64,000 nucleotides of DNA from Patiria miniata (taxonomy: Eukaryota > Echinodermata > Asteroidea > Valvatida > Asterinidae), in NCBI RefSeq assembly GCF_015706575.1, contig NW_024037063.1:10726927-10790926 (forward strand). Reading direction: 5' to 3'. Below, piece by piece: positions 50,901 through 56,800 of the stretch. Positions within the stretch are counted from its first letter, which is position 1. Each line of letters begins with the position of its first letter. The position numbers and the translations under genes were made by a program. The notes under the pieces were generated by a model. The model was not told where the DNA came from. It did not search any database and saw only the letters and a program-made list of their open reading frames with translations.

Positions 50901-53272
50901 CATACTTCACGCGAAAACGAAAGCGAAGCGAAATTCGTGACGTCAACAGTACGTTCAACGCGCGTCCACCATTGTTGACGACATGAATTCGCTTCGCACT
51001 TACTTTGGCGTGAAGTATGAACCGGGCTTAATTCTGAAGCTAGCGTGGAACCTGATTTCGCACAGTGAATTTTCACATGCATTAGTTTTTATTCGGCGAC
51101 AGTCCTTTGTTGACAATTATTTTCGTAAAGACAACGCCAAAATCGGCTCCCGCATCCGTTGTAAACAAGCGGTGTTTGTTCCAATGTTCACTGAAATGTG
51201 AGCCACATGTATGTGAAAACGATCTAAAATATTTAATGTTCACAAAAACACGACAAATGTATCAATTAGCAGCAGTGTTTAGTTGATTTTGACCTGTGGT
51301 TCTAACAATTCTAATTAGCTTAGAAAGCGTTGGGAATTGAGCGTACGATTACGTTTGTAAGTAGCCCGCTTTACGTTTATTCATCAGTTACATTATGCTT
51401 GTCATTATGGGCCATCAGCGTCCTACATAAACATGCAGTTATGAATCCCAATCGGTGGGGGCAGCGTCATGACTTATCTGCTTTCATTACGATCGCAAGC
51501 CCAGTCTTGCAATTATATCAGTTACCTTGTGCCTGGCATATCACGCCAGCATCCTCCATGTGTGTACAATGATGCGTCCCGACGGGTGGATGGCTGCAAT
51601 CCATCAGAGTATCTTCGTTTCCAGAACAGCTCACATTGCCAAGAAGGATGTCTCCGGTACCAGGACCGAAGTAGGCGTTGTGGGTTGCTTTTTGAGCGTC
51701 ACCAAGGCCAAGTTGACGGCAGACTACGGTGGCCTCATCAAGTGACCAGCCATCGTCACAGACCGTACCCCACTGGCCGTTGAAGTAAACTTCCAATCGG
51801 CCCGCATTAGTAGACGCACCATTTACAAGACGCACTACAATGTGAGTCGAAAAAGGAAACGGACCGGGAATAAATTAGTGTTGTCTTTATTCTTCATTTA
51901 ATTAAAAAGAAATTAAATTGGATACACCGATGAAGCTCGTTTTACATGTATATGTTCTTCAATACATCTAAAAAAAAATAATAATTGTCCAAAAGTGCTA
52001 AGTGATTTAAAGATTTCAGCTATTCAAACTCAAAAAGATTTGATTTTGTGAAATGAATCAAGTCTTTTTTTAAATGAGAACGTTATGTTTTGGATGGATT
52101 CCTTTGCCATGTAATTTACAAGGATTTCATCAATGCGTATCGGTCAATGACAAGTGATGGACAAATGAGGTTTGCGGTATTTCGTTTTAAACATAAATAA
52201 GCTGTAAATAGAACATGCAAATTATGTGAAATTTTCACAGTTATTAGTCAGTAACATGTACATTATTTATGTGTTATTTGTTATTAAATGTTGTTTCTAA
52301 CTGTCATTTTCTTTTTGACTCGCAATGTACAGTGTTGGTTTACGATATCAAGTTATGAGGGATCATCAGTAATCGTACGCGCGCGACATGCACGTTTGGG
52401 GATCTGAAAAACTAGCTGGTTACATCACCATTCTGTGCGGTTATTTCAATACATTTACAGAAATAATCAAAGCATGTTGACGTCAAATGCACATTCCTCA
52501 TAGTGTGCCAGATGAAATACGCAACATTTTCACATCCGCATACGTATCCCGTATGCATACCATTTCTATTGTTCCATATCATGTCGGTATTACATTGGTC
52601 TTGAGGATACATGCAGACACCATCAGGCTCTCTCCAAACCCATCTCCTAAATGTCTTGATTTATCGCATCAGCTTAAAAAAGTCTTGAGTAAACGTCATT
52701 AAATATTGAGAAACTGGGTTCATTTCTTAAAGACTAAGTTTCTCTATGCGTTGAATTTAACAACTTCCCCTCACCCTTGAAAAAAATCCTTGATGCCCAC
52801 CTGCCTCAACGCGTTTGAGGTCTAGCCTCCGACACAACAAAATGGGTATTAGTAAAATGGCTGCATATTTATGTTTTATTTTAGGCTTTGCATAGTGGAG
52901 ATTTAGAACTTGCATCTAATGTAGTGAGTTGTAATGTTTAAGGAGTTTTACCTGATGGTGAGCACACTACGCCTGCATCGTGTTGATGATCATAATTACA
53001 TCCATGGTCTCCACCTCCATCATGCGGGCAGCTCCACAGGTCGGCCTCGCTGCCCACGCACCTTGGGTAGCTAAGCAGAACTGCACCCGTGCCACCTCCA
53101 TAAGCCGCCCACACCGTGTACAATAAAGCGTCAGGGAAGCCTAACTGCCGGCAAGCCACCTTGGCGTCGTTCAGGTCCCAGCCATGGTGACACACTGTGC
53201 CCCATGCGTTGTTATTGAAGAGCTCTACACGACCCTCGTGATTGACGGCTCCTCCACTCAACCGAATCGAAG
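17231..53272 (-). CDS. Giant adhesion GPCR (gene B): SRCR x7, HYR, LDLa, Ig x2, SEA, HormR, GAIN/GPS, 7TM
   Basis: Twenty-eight exons on the minus strand, 5' to 3': 53272-52952, 51834-51526, 49919-49605, 49135-48827, 47302-46991, 46520-46212, 45012-44698 (SRCR); 42643-42371 (HYR); 29729-29601 (LDLa); 29282-29128, 28964-28869, 28673-28367 (unknown); 27279-27093, 26397-26345 (Ig); 25925-25335 (unknown); 25165-24884 (Ig); 24703-24591, 23708-23492 (SEA); 23207-23094, 22803-22685 (HormR); 22555-22409, 22016-21650, 21268-21072 (GAIN); 20852-20700 (GPS); 20583-20471, 20071-19809, 18334-18268, 17942-17231 (7TM and tail). Every exon has AG/GT borders and all 27 junctions keep frame. The visible protein is about 2,280 residues. 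The first exon begins in phase 1 after an acceptor, so the signal peptide and start lie upstream. The 7TM is ADGRG-like by eye. Inferred role: cell-surface recognition with G-protein output. That all exons join in one mRNA is inferred. Confidence 0.85.
18268..18334 (-). CDS. Gene B exon: TM4 end and ECL2 start
   Basis: Sixty-seven bases, phase 1 in and 2 out, encoding [20 protein letters not shown]. The gene A counterpart (2420-2486) has the same length and phases. Confidence 0.88.
18535..19336 (-). mobile_element. Probable solo LTR in a gene B intron (drawn orientation +)
   Basis: The segment begins TGTGGTGG and ends CCACCACA, perfect 8-bp inverted ends. Read on the plus strand it has a TATA box (ggtatataag near 18751-18756) and AATAAA at 19212-19217, in the order expected of an LTR, so its sense strand is probably plus, opposite to the host gene. 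The paralogous intron of gene A continues directly from ctataatatt to ttcattgattcacatcac without it, showing an insertion in gene B. A clear target duplication was not seen, and about 150 extra bases (to about 19490) lie between the LTR end and the resumed homology. Confidence 0.6.
19809..20071 (-). CDS. Gene B exon: TM2-TM4
   Basis: 263 bases, phase 2 in and 1 out. It encodes TM2 ([20 protein letters not shown]), the TM3 Cys ([10 protein letters not shown]), [20 protein letters not shown] and [20 protein letters not shown]. The WMG-E-N-YL-LVKVFN pattern is the hallmark of ADGRG-type receptors. About three residues of 87 differ from gene A. Confidence 0.92.
20471..20583 (-). CDS. Gene B exon: TM1
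   Basis: 113 bases, phase 0 in and 2 out, beginning [20 protein letters not shown] and running through a hydrophobic TM1. It directly follows the GPS exon, so the tethered agonist and TM1 are separated by only about a dozen residues. Confidence 0.88.
20700..20852 (-). CDS. Gene B exon: GPS autoproteolysis motif
   Basis: Fifty-one codons, phase 0 at both ends. Four Cys and two Trp of the GPS are present, ending [13 protein letters not shown]. The His two before and the Thr after the predicted cut are kept, while the usual Leu between them is Ala. Cleavage between Ala and Thr is expected from the family, not proven. Four of 51 residues differ from gene A. Confidence 0.92.
21072..22555 (-). CDS. 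Gene B exons: GAIN domain
   Basis: Three exons (22555-22409, 22016-21650, 21268-21072), phases 0-0, 0-1 and 1-0, giving about 237 residues. The first is helical ([28 protein letters not shown]), as in GAIN subdomain A. The others are strand-rich ([32 protein letters not shown]), as in subdomain B, and run directly into the GPS exon. In gene A only the third of these exons is in the window. Confidence 0.85.
21385..21580 (+). repeat. Dispersed repeat in a GAIN intron, related to 53521-53700
   Basis: Shares, in inverted orientation with 53521-53700, the order ccataat-ccaaaaccctt, gacctatag-catga, ctatgcatgtac and atggccgagatctt followed by a G run. Non-coding. Confidence 0.55.
22685..23207 (-). 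CDS. Gene B exons: HormR domain
   Basis: Exons 23207-23094 (phase 1-1) and 22803-22685 (phase 1-0), about 78 residues. The first reads [20 protein letters not shown], then [14 protein letters not shown]. The second reads [20 protein letters not shown], then PVLGNCSV. Four Cys, the aromatic-P-x-T-x-x-G signature and the R-x-C...W...C ending fit a HormR domain, which in ADGRG6 also sits between SEA and GAIN. Confidence 0.8.
23492..24703 (-). CDS. Gene B exons: SEA domain
   Basis: Exons 24703-24591 (phase 1-0) and 23708-23492 (phase 0-1), 110 residues. The first encodes [20 protein letters not shown], then [12 protein letters not shown]. The second encodes [20 protein letters not shown], then VDFKVIVNS. 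This is the SEA layout, with the autoproteolysis motif G-S-V-I-V (usual form GSVVV). Cleavage between Gly and Ser is expected from the family. Confidence 0.88.
23986..24343 (-). mobile_element. tRNA-derived SINE with (ATT)n tail, in the SEA intron
   Basis: On the minus strand the head has an A box (TGGCTTGTGCG, 24329-24319) and a perfect B box (GGTTCGAATCC, 24287-24277). The body of about 230 bp follows, with gagtagagttgtgcgttgg and ctccggttttcctccctccgg, and the 3' end is an (ATT)n tract at about 24019-23986. Length and order are those of a SINE. It lies between the two SEA exons, in the same orientation as the gene. Confidence 0.8.
24884..25165 (-). CDS. Gene B exon: Ig-like domain 2
   Basis: 282 bases, phase 1-1. 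It encodes an Ig fold in one exon: [20 protein letters not shown], then [13 protein letters not shown]. The two Cys, the Trp and the D-x-G-x-Y-x-C pattern are present. Confidence 0.85.
25335..25925 (-). CDS. Gene B exon: unrecognised 197-residue module
   Basis: 591 bases, phase 1-1. Acceptor ttttgcag, donor gtaact. It begins [20 protein letters not shown]. The middle is strand-like ([20 protein letters not shown]). The second half is Cys-containing ([37 protein letters not shown]). I do not recognise the fold. The first half might be a beta-sandwich. It lies between the two Ig domains and is the longest ectodomain exon. Confidence 0.75.
26345..27279 (-). CDS. Gene B exons: Ig-like domain 1, split by a phase-2 intron
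   Basis: Exons 27279-27093 (phase 1-2) and 26397-26345 (53 bases, phase 2-1). The first encodes [20 protein letters not shown] followed by EWIDGKG, with the first Cys and the Trp. The short second exon supplies the second Cys ([17 protein letters not shown]). The small exon was found because without it neither frame nor the Ig fold would close. Confidence 0.8.
26645..26985. mobile_element. MITE-like insertion in the Ig-1 intron
   Basis: The ends agtagcgtatccaagg and ggacacgctact are inverted and resemble the hAT-like ends of the G-run MITEs elsewhere in the window. The interior is rich in G and C runs and non-coding. Confidence 0.45.
27300..28366. other. Gene B intron with repeated ATGTCCACAT motif
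   Basis: This 1.09-kb intron has no exon. Four copies of atgtccacat lie at 28059, 28104, 28291 and 28311, with a further inverted form nearby, suggesting an old simple repeat or mobile element remnant. Confidence 0.5.
28367..29282 (-). CDS. Gene B exons: unrecognised Cys-containing module
   Basis: Exons 29282-29128 (phase 1-0), 28964-28869 (0-0) and 28673-28367 (0-1), 186 residues. The first reads [20 protein letters not shown] and [15 protein letters not shown]. The second reads [20 protein letters not shown]. The third has six Cys, with [20 protein letters not shown] and [15 protein letters not shown]-glycosylation sites are frequent. No family is recognised; it lies between LDLa and the first Ig. 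Confidence 0.75.
29601..29729 (-). CDS. Gene B exon: LDL receptor class A domain
   Basis: 129 bases, phase 1-1, 43 codons. All six Cys are present: [37 protein letters not shown], then TMC. The acidic DYDNSDE stretch is the calcium-binding signature of the family. It joins in frame to the HYR exon 12.6 kb upstream. Confidence 0.92.
29740..31018. other. Large gene B intron, part 1
   Basis: No exon, RNA gene or named repeat was recognised. The sequence is AT-rich with short open frames lacking motifs. Confidence 0.5.
31023..32074 (+). repeat. 5' LTR of the Gypsy-type element
   Basis: 1,052 bp, TG...CA ends. A TATA-like ggttataaac lies near 31440 and AATAAA at 31787-31792, in promoter-then-polyadenylation order. 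Confidence 0.9.
32263..33756 (+). CDS. Gag of the Gypsy-type element
   Basis: Open from an ATG at 32263 (atgagcgac) to TAG at 33754-33756, about 497 residues. The middle carries a gag-like helical region. Near the C-terminus (about 33570-33615) is one zinc knuckle with spacing C-x2-C-x4-H-x4-C ([14 protein letters not shown]), which binds the element RNA. An upstream in-frame ATG at 32218 is possible but 32263 follows the leader better. This frame is intact, unlike pol. Confidence 0.85.
   Translation: MSDSFKGSVVTLGEVDSPGVNTDKSLEAENQLLQWEVQQLKAELRRNFRKGKTSSTPAEEGRVRSEVDSEINIRLPRETSGYASFEGEPKGGLAKPGGANLNTSTPQGKSPHGVRSGGDFGLSPVTNPFVGVVASDARKLHTDLMSFATRPPTRCTGNLTESCSDTETVPWKLTREPRVVGEVNCPGSVSGTSRCPHIVPDRYDGKVVWNKYFRHFESCREVNGWTDLQAVKYLSASLQGSALRLIGEGAPSGRVHTYGELVKLLEQRFGHSQQAENFLVDLRHRRHKPKETLRELDQAIRELTVKAYPEIQEEARDRLAKNHFMDAVESQSVREGIHRARPRGLDEAVRAALETENFERVEQQRRQDNKPTKFARALDSSPEDRLEEMGHAIKKRVCSMVESLFSELSKQSGETKMEVSPSRSPKTPKKERGDLRCFNCGEPCHFRRACKGPRPKQGYKQGNAVQPTGGLAGRLESSLSPQEVVVRRDPQVGQATK
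33756..37583 (+). pseudogene. Pol of the Gypsy-type element, disrupted
   Basis: The frame opens at 33756, minus one relative to gag, so expression by frameshift is likely in intact relatives. Protease has its DTGS motif (near 33846). Reverse transcriptase keeps its catalytic YLDD box (near 35046) but lacks a segment near 34815 and is shifted near 34910, with a TAG at 35068. A 7-bp tandem duplication (ggcaact) near 35217 shifts the frame again. RNase H (TDASGVG) is open to about 35800. Integrase keeps the HHCC zinc finger near 36270-36400, then shifts near 36590 and has a stop near 36668. A GPY/F-like end follows before 37583. The product cannot be functional. Confidence 0.88.
38124..39179 (+). 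repeat. 3' LTR of the Gypsy-type element
   Basis: 1,056 bp, nearly identical to the 5' LTR with scattered substitutions and small indels (for example around 38397-38425). AATAAA lies at 38891-38896. A clear polypurine tract just before it was not seen. Confidence 0.9.
39184..42164. other. Large gene B intron, part 2
   Basis: No exon with a known domain. Short minus-strand frames at 39230-39734 (for example [20 protein letters not shown]) are not recognised and may be an old transposon. A pair of inverted ACTCGTACG arrays lies at 40690-40975. A GC-richer patch at 41490-41620 holds a CCAAT box (gaccaatgg) but no gene start can be assigned. Confidence 0.4.
40690..40975. repeat. Inverted arrays of an ACTCGTACG minisatellite
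   Basis: At 40690-40790 the motif caactcgta recurs about every 15-25 bases. At 40884-40975 the inverse tacgagttg recurs at similar spacing. The two arrays face each other across about 95 bases and could fold into a long imperfect hairpin. Confidence 0.75.
42165..42281 (-). pseudogene. Truncated second HYR exon
   Basis: This repeats the last 40 codons of the HYR exon ([20 protein letters not shown], then [18 protein letters not shown]) with a good gtgagt donor. Homology to the full exon stops abruptly at 42286, so the first half with the first Cys is missing. A weak acceptor (ttttgaag) would make it 117 bases, phase 1-1, in frame with its neighbours, so use as an optional cassette is not excluded. 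A half HYR is unlikely to fold alone. Confidence 0.6.
42371..42643 (-). CDS. Gene B exon: HYR domain
   Basis: 273 bases, phase 1-1. It encodes [60 protein letters not shown] and [20 protein letters not shown]. The C-P start, the AxDN core and the GTTTVTC-x-D-x-N-x-C-x-F end are those of a hyalin repeat. It follows the last SRCR in frame. Confidence 0.92.
43076..43200. repeat. 21-bp CGCCCGGGCGGATTACTATTT minisatellite, array 1
   Basis: About six units of 21 bp (landmark cgcccgggcggattactatt). Each unit contains the palindrome CCGCCCGGGCGG. Because 21 is a multiple of three, all frames stay open and give seven-residue repeats, which are not genes. Confidence 0.9.
44030..44117. repeat. Small inverted repeat
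   Basis: Bases 44030-44052 (actgctttgttcggg) are inverted at 44092-44117 (ccgaacaaagcagcc). It lies beside the minisatellite-bearing element. Confidence 0.5.
44119..44648. mobile_element. TIR element carrying the 21-bp minisatellite
   Basis: The module tacggaagcgtatttaggac followed by an A/T run and ggcccact occurs at 44119 and 44291, and inverted at 44602-44648. Between 44340 and 44590 are about ten units of the 21-bp minisatellite. The sister intron at 46935 reads straight through at ggtagagtgtag, so the right edge of the insertion is at about 44648. Confidence 0.65.
44698..45012 (-). CDS. Gene B exon: SRCR domain 7 (type A)
   Basis: 315 bases, phase 1-1. It encodes [55 protein letters not shown] and DAGVVC. 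It has six Cys, as in group A SRCR domains, yet one exon encodes the whole domain. SRCR domains bind polyanions and microbial ligands in other proteins; the ligand here is unknown. Confidence 0.93.
45480..45570. repeat. GCGAAATAACGCAATAGTATT minisatellite in an SRCR intron
   Basis: About four units of 21 bp. Related arrays lie at 47530-47612, 48062-48145, 50168-50210 and 50658-50745, in the homologous positions of the duplicated introns. Confidence 0.8.
46212..46520 (-). CDS. Gene B exon: SRCR domain 6 (type B)
   Basis: 309 bases, phase 1-1. It encodes [40 protein letters not shown] and [16 protein letters not shown], ending EDAGVIC. Six Cys and one glycosylation site (NVS). The protein is identical to that of the exon at 48827-49135, although the DNA has a few silent differences. 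Confidence 0.93.
46991..47302 (-). CDS. Gene B exon: SRCR domain 5 (type A)
   Basis: 312 bases, phase 1-1, six Cys. It differs from domain 7 mainly between the fourth and fifth Cys ([20 protein letters not shown]) and near [14 protein letters not shown]. The donor is gtaagc. Confidence 0.93.
47613..47771. mobile_element. hAT-like G-run MITE, copy 2
   Basis: Ends CAGTGGCG and CGCCACTG. The flanks cgcaacag and cgcaacat form an 8-bp near-perfect target duplication. It sits inside the GCGAAATAACGC minisatellite of an SRCR intron. Confidence 0.8.
48827..49135 (-). CDS. Gene B exon: SRCR domain 4 (type B)
   Basis: 309 bases, phase 1-1, six Cys. Same protein as domain 6; differences such as cat-ata-acg against cat-atg-acg at 48838 are intron-side or silent. 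The duplication is therefore recent or kept alike by gene conversion. Confidence 0.93.
49605..49919 (-). CDS. Gene B exon: SRCR domain 3 (type A)
   Basis: 315 bases, phase 1-1, six Cys. The loop after the first Cys is changed ([18 protein letters not shown] against CHGGWDLND in its sisters), as is the end ([20 protein letters not shown]). The changes are in loops that vary in ligand contact in this family. Confidence 0.93.
50211..50366. mobile_element. hAT-like G-run MITE, copy 3
   Basis: Ends CAGTGGCG and CGCCACTG. The flanks are cgcaacag on both sides, a perfect 8-bp target duplication. Its position and flanks match copy 2, so the insertion predates the duplication that made these two introns. 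Confidence 0.85.
50891..51027. mobile_element. Hairpin MITE with AAGCCCGGTTCATAC ends
   Basis: Arms 50891-50912 (aagcccggttcatacttcac) and 51006-51027 (its inverse) bound a 137-bp non-coding element. The sister introns near 45710 and 48290 read ggggtagccgttttaatt with no insert, an empty site on both sides. Confidence 0.85.
51526..51834 (-). CDS. Gene B exon: SRCR domain 2 (type B)
   Basis: 309 bases, phase 1-1, six Cys. It differs from the other two type B exons at a few residues ([35 protein letters not shown]). Confidence 0.93.
51900..52951. other. Unique part of the SRCR1-SRCR2 intron
   Basis: No exon or named repeat was recognised. This intron lacks the minisatellites of its sister introns, in line with SRCR 1 lying at the edge of the duplicated block. 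Confidence 0.45.
52952..53272 (-). CDS. Gene B exon: SRCR domain 1 (type A), first visible exon
   Basis: 321 bases, phase 1-1, six Cys. It is the most different type A copy ([50 protein letters not shown]). The acceptor (gcattttag) requires at least one more exon to the right of 53272, but none is seen before the window end. Confidence 0.92.
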
Positions 53273-53520
53273 CTAAAATGCAGTTGGATTAAACTATAAT
53301 TTATTATTGCAATTTCGCTTGATAAAGATCTAAAGTTAAGATCCACATAATGATGGGGAGCAGTGGACCGTCCATAGAAGACCTGTGATGTCAGATTCGG
53401 CAAGTTTGAAGAAAAAAAAACTATTCGATGTTCATAAATGAAATTGCAAAGTATCGTTCTGGGGATTTTGTGTGATATTGTTAAAATAACTCGGAAAAAC
53501 TATATTAACCCTAAAAGGAC

Positions 53521-53700
53521 CGGGTTATTTTGACCGTCTCTCAGCCGGGGGGGGGGGGGGTCCCCAAGATCTCGGCCATTGAGTCACGAAAAATCAAGAA
53601 AATCGGTACATGCATAGAACAACTTATCTTCAACATATCCAAAAAAATCATGTCTATAGGTCGAAGGGTTTTGGAATTATGGCTATTTAATAATTCATAT
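53521..53700 (-). repeat. Dispersed repeat, related to 21385-21580
   Basis: Read on the minus strand it repeats the order of landmarks listed for 21385-21580, with a 14-base G run on the plus strand near 53547. Confidence 0.55.
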
Positions 53701-53844
53701 GCATGAATGTAATTCTGACCTGTGTACACTACGGATATGGGAAGATTCAGTTTTCACGGCGCCGAAAATTTTTGGTCCGATTTTTATGTTTTTGGTATCA
53801 AAAGACACGCAAGGCTCGAGGCTAAGAGGTCATAACAGCTCGAG

Positions 53845-56800
53845 CGCCAGCCGACATGGCTCTCATGAATCGCGGTCTAAAGGTACCTTAACATGGATGG
53901 ATTTTGACAAACTATACCTTGGTGGATAGTGGATGAATAGGCCTACAAGCTGACAAATTTGCAAGGCTTCAGACTTGAAACTTTTGGAGTGAGCCCCGGA
54001 CGTAGGTGCATGATGCGACCAGTTTCGTTTTTGTGCAGTAAGTCCCATAGCAAGGGCTGTCAGCGCCAGCCGACATGGCTCTCATGAGGCGCGGTCTAAA
54101 GGTACCTTAACATTGGTGGATTTTGACAACCTATAGCTTGTTGGATAGCGGATGAATAGGCCTACAAGCTGACAAATTTGCAAGGCTTCAGACTTGAAAC
54201 TTTTGGAGTGAGCCCCAGACGTAGGTGCATGATGCGCCCAGTTTCGTTTTTGTGCAGTAAGTCCCGTAGCAAGGGCTGTCAGCGCCACCGACATGGCTCT
54301 CATGAGTCGCGGTCTAAAGGTACCTTAACATAGATGGATTTTGACAAACTATACCTTGGTGGATAGCGAAGGAATAGGCCTACAAGCTGACAAATGTACT
54401 AGGCTTCAGATATGAAACTTTTGGAGTGAGGCCCAGACGTAGGTGCATGATGCCGCCAGTTTTGTTTTTGTGCAGTAAGTCCCATAGCAAGGGCTGTCAG
54501 CGCCAGCCGACATGGCTCTCATGAGTCGCGGTCTAAAGGTACCTTAACATGGATGGATTTCGACAAACTATACCTTGGTGGATAGCGGATGAATAGGCCT
54601 ACAAGCTGACAAATTTGCAAGGCTTCAGACTTGAAACTTTTGGAGTGAGCCCCGGACGTAGGTGCATGATGCGCCCAGTTTCGTTTTTGTGCAGTAAGTC
54701 CAATAGCAAGGGATGTCAGCGCCAGCCGACATGGCTCTCTTGAGTCGCGGTCTTAAGGTACCTTAACATGGATGGATTTTGACAAACTATACCTTGGTGG
54801 ATAGCGGATGAAAAGGCCTACAAGCTGACAAATTTGCAAGGCTTCAAACTTGAAACTTTTGGAGTGAGATCCAGACGTAGGTGCATAATGGCCCCAGTTT
54901 CGTTTTTGTGCAGTAAGTCCCATAGCAAGGGCTGTCAGCGCCAGCCGACATGGCTCTCATGAGTCGCGGTCTAAAGGTACCTTAACATGTATGGATTTTG
55001 ACAAACTATACCTTGGTGGATAGCGGATGAATAGGCCTACAAGCTGACAAATTTGCAAGGCTTCAGACTTGACACTTTTGGAGTGAGCCCCAGACGTAGG
55101 TGCATGATGCCCCCAGTTTCGTTTTTGTGCAGTAAGTCCAATAGCAAGGGATGTCAGCGCCAGCCGACATGGCTCTCTTGAGTCGCGGTCTTAAGGTACC
55201 TTAACATGGATGGATTTTGACAAACTATACCTTGGTGGATAGCGGATGAAAAGGCCTACAAGCTGACAAATTTGCAAGGCTTCAGACCTGGAACTTTTGG
55301 AGTGAGCTCATGACGTAGGTGCATGATGCCCCCAGTTTCGTTTTTGTGCAGTAAGTCCCATAGCAAGGGCTGTCAGCGCCAGCCGACATGGCTCTCATGA
55401 GTCGCGGTCTAAAGGTACCTTAATATGGATGGATTTTGACAAACTATACCTTGGTGGATAGCGGATGAATGGGCCTACAAGCTGTCATATTTGCAAGGCT
55501 TCAGACTTGAAGCTTTTGGAGTGAGTTCCGGACGTAGGTGCATGATGCGCCCAGTTTCGTTTTTGTGCAGTAAGTCCCATAGCAAGGGCTGTCAGCGCCA
55601 GCCGACATGGCTCTCATGAGTCGCGGTCTAAAGGTACCTTAACATGGATGGATTTTAACAAACTATACCTTGTTGGATAGCGGATGAATAGGCCTACAAG
55701 CTGACGAATTTGCAAGGCTTCAGACTTGACACTTTTGGAGTGAGCCCCAGACGTAGGTGCATGATGCCCCCAGTTTCGTTTTTGTGCAGTAAGTCCCATA
55801 GCAAGGGCTGCCAGCGCCAGCCGACATGGCTCTCATGAGTCGCGGTCTAAAGGTACCTTAACATGGATGGATTTTGATAAACTATACCTTGGTGGATAGC
55901 GAATGAATAGGCCTACAAGCTGACAAATTTGCAAGGCTTCAGACTTGAATCTTTTGGAGAGAGCTCCTGACGTAGTTGCATGATGCCCCCAGTTTCGTTT
56001 TTGTGCAGTAAGTCCCATAGCAAGGGCTGTCAGCGTCAGCCGACATGGCTCTCATGAATCGCGGTCTAAAGGTACCTTAACATGGATGGATTTTGACAAA
56101 CTATACGTTGGTAGAGAGTAGATGAATAGGCCTACAAGTTGACAATTTTGCAAGGCTTCAGACTTGAAACTTTTGGAGTGAGCCCCAGACGTAGGTGCAT
56201 GATGCCCCCAGTTTCGTTTTTGTGCAGTAAGTCCCATAGCAAGGGCTGTCAGCGCCAGCCGACATGGCTCTCATGAATCGCGGTCTAAAGGTACCTTAAC
56301 ATGGATGGATTTTAACAAACTATGGCTTGTTGGATAGCGGATGAATTGGCCTACAAGCTGACAAATTTGCAAGGCTTCAGACCTGAAACTTTTGGAGTGA
56401 GCCCCAGACGTAGGTGCATGATGCGCCCAGTTTCGTTTTTGTGCAGTAAGTCCCATAGCAAGGGCTGTCAGCGCCAGCCGACATGGCTCTCATGAGTCGC
56501 GGTCTAAAGGTACCTTACCGTAGATGTATTTTGATCAAACTATACCTTGGTTGATAGCGGATGAATAGGCCTACAAGCTGACAAATTTGCAAGGCTTCAG
56601 ACTTGAAACTTTTGGAGTGAGCCCCAGACGTAGGTGCATTTTGCCCCCAGTTTCGTTTTTGTGCAGTACGTCCCTTAGCAAGGGCTGTCAGCGCCAGCCG
56701 ACATGGCTCTCATGAGTCGCGGTCTAAAACGTGGATAGCGGAAGAATAGGCCTACAAGCTGACAAATTTGCAAGGTTTCAGACTTGAAACTGTTTGAGTG

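Noticed and set aside
46213..51783. Plus-strand frames opposite the SRCR exons
   Set aside because: They are antisense shadows of conserved SRCR coding DNA and repeat with it.
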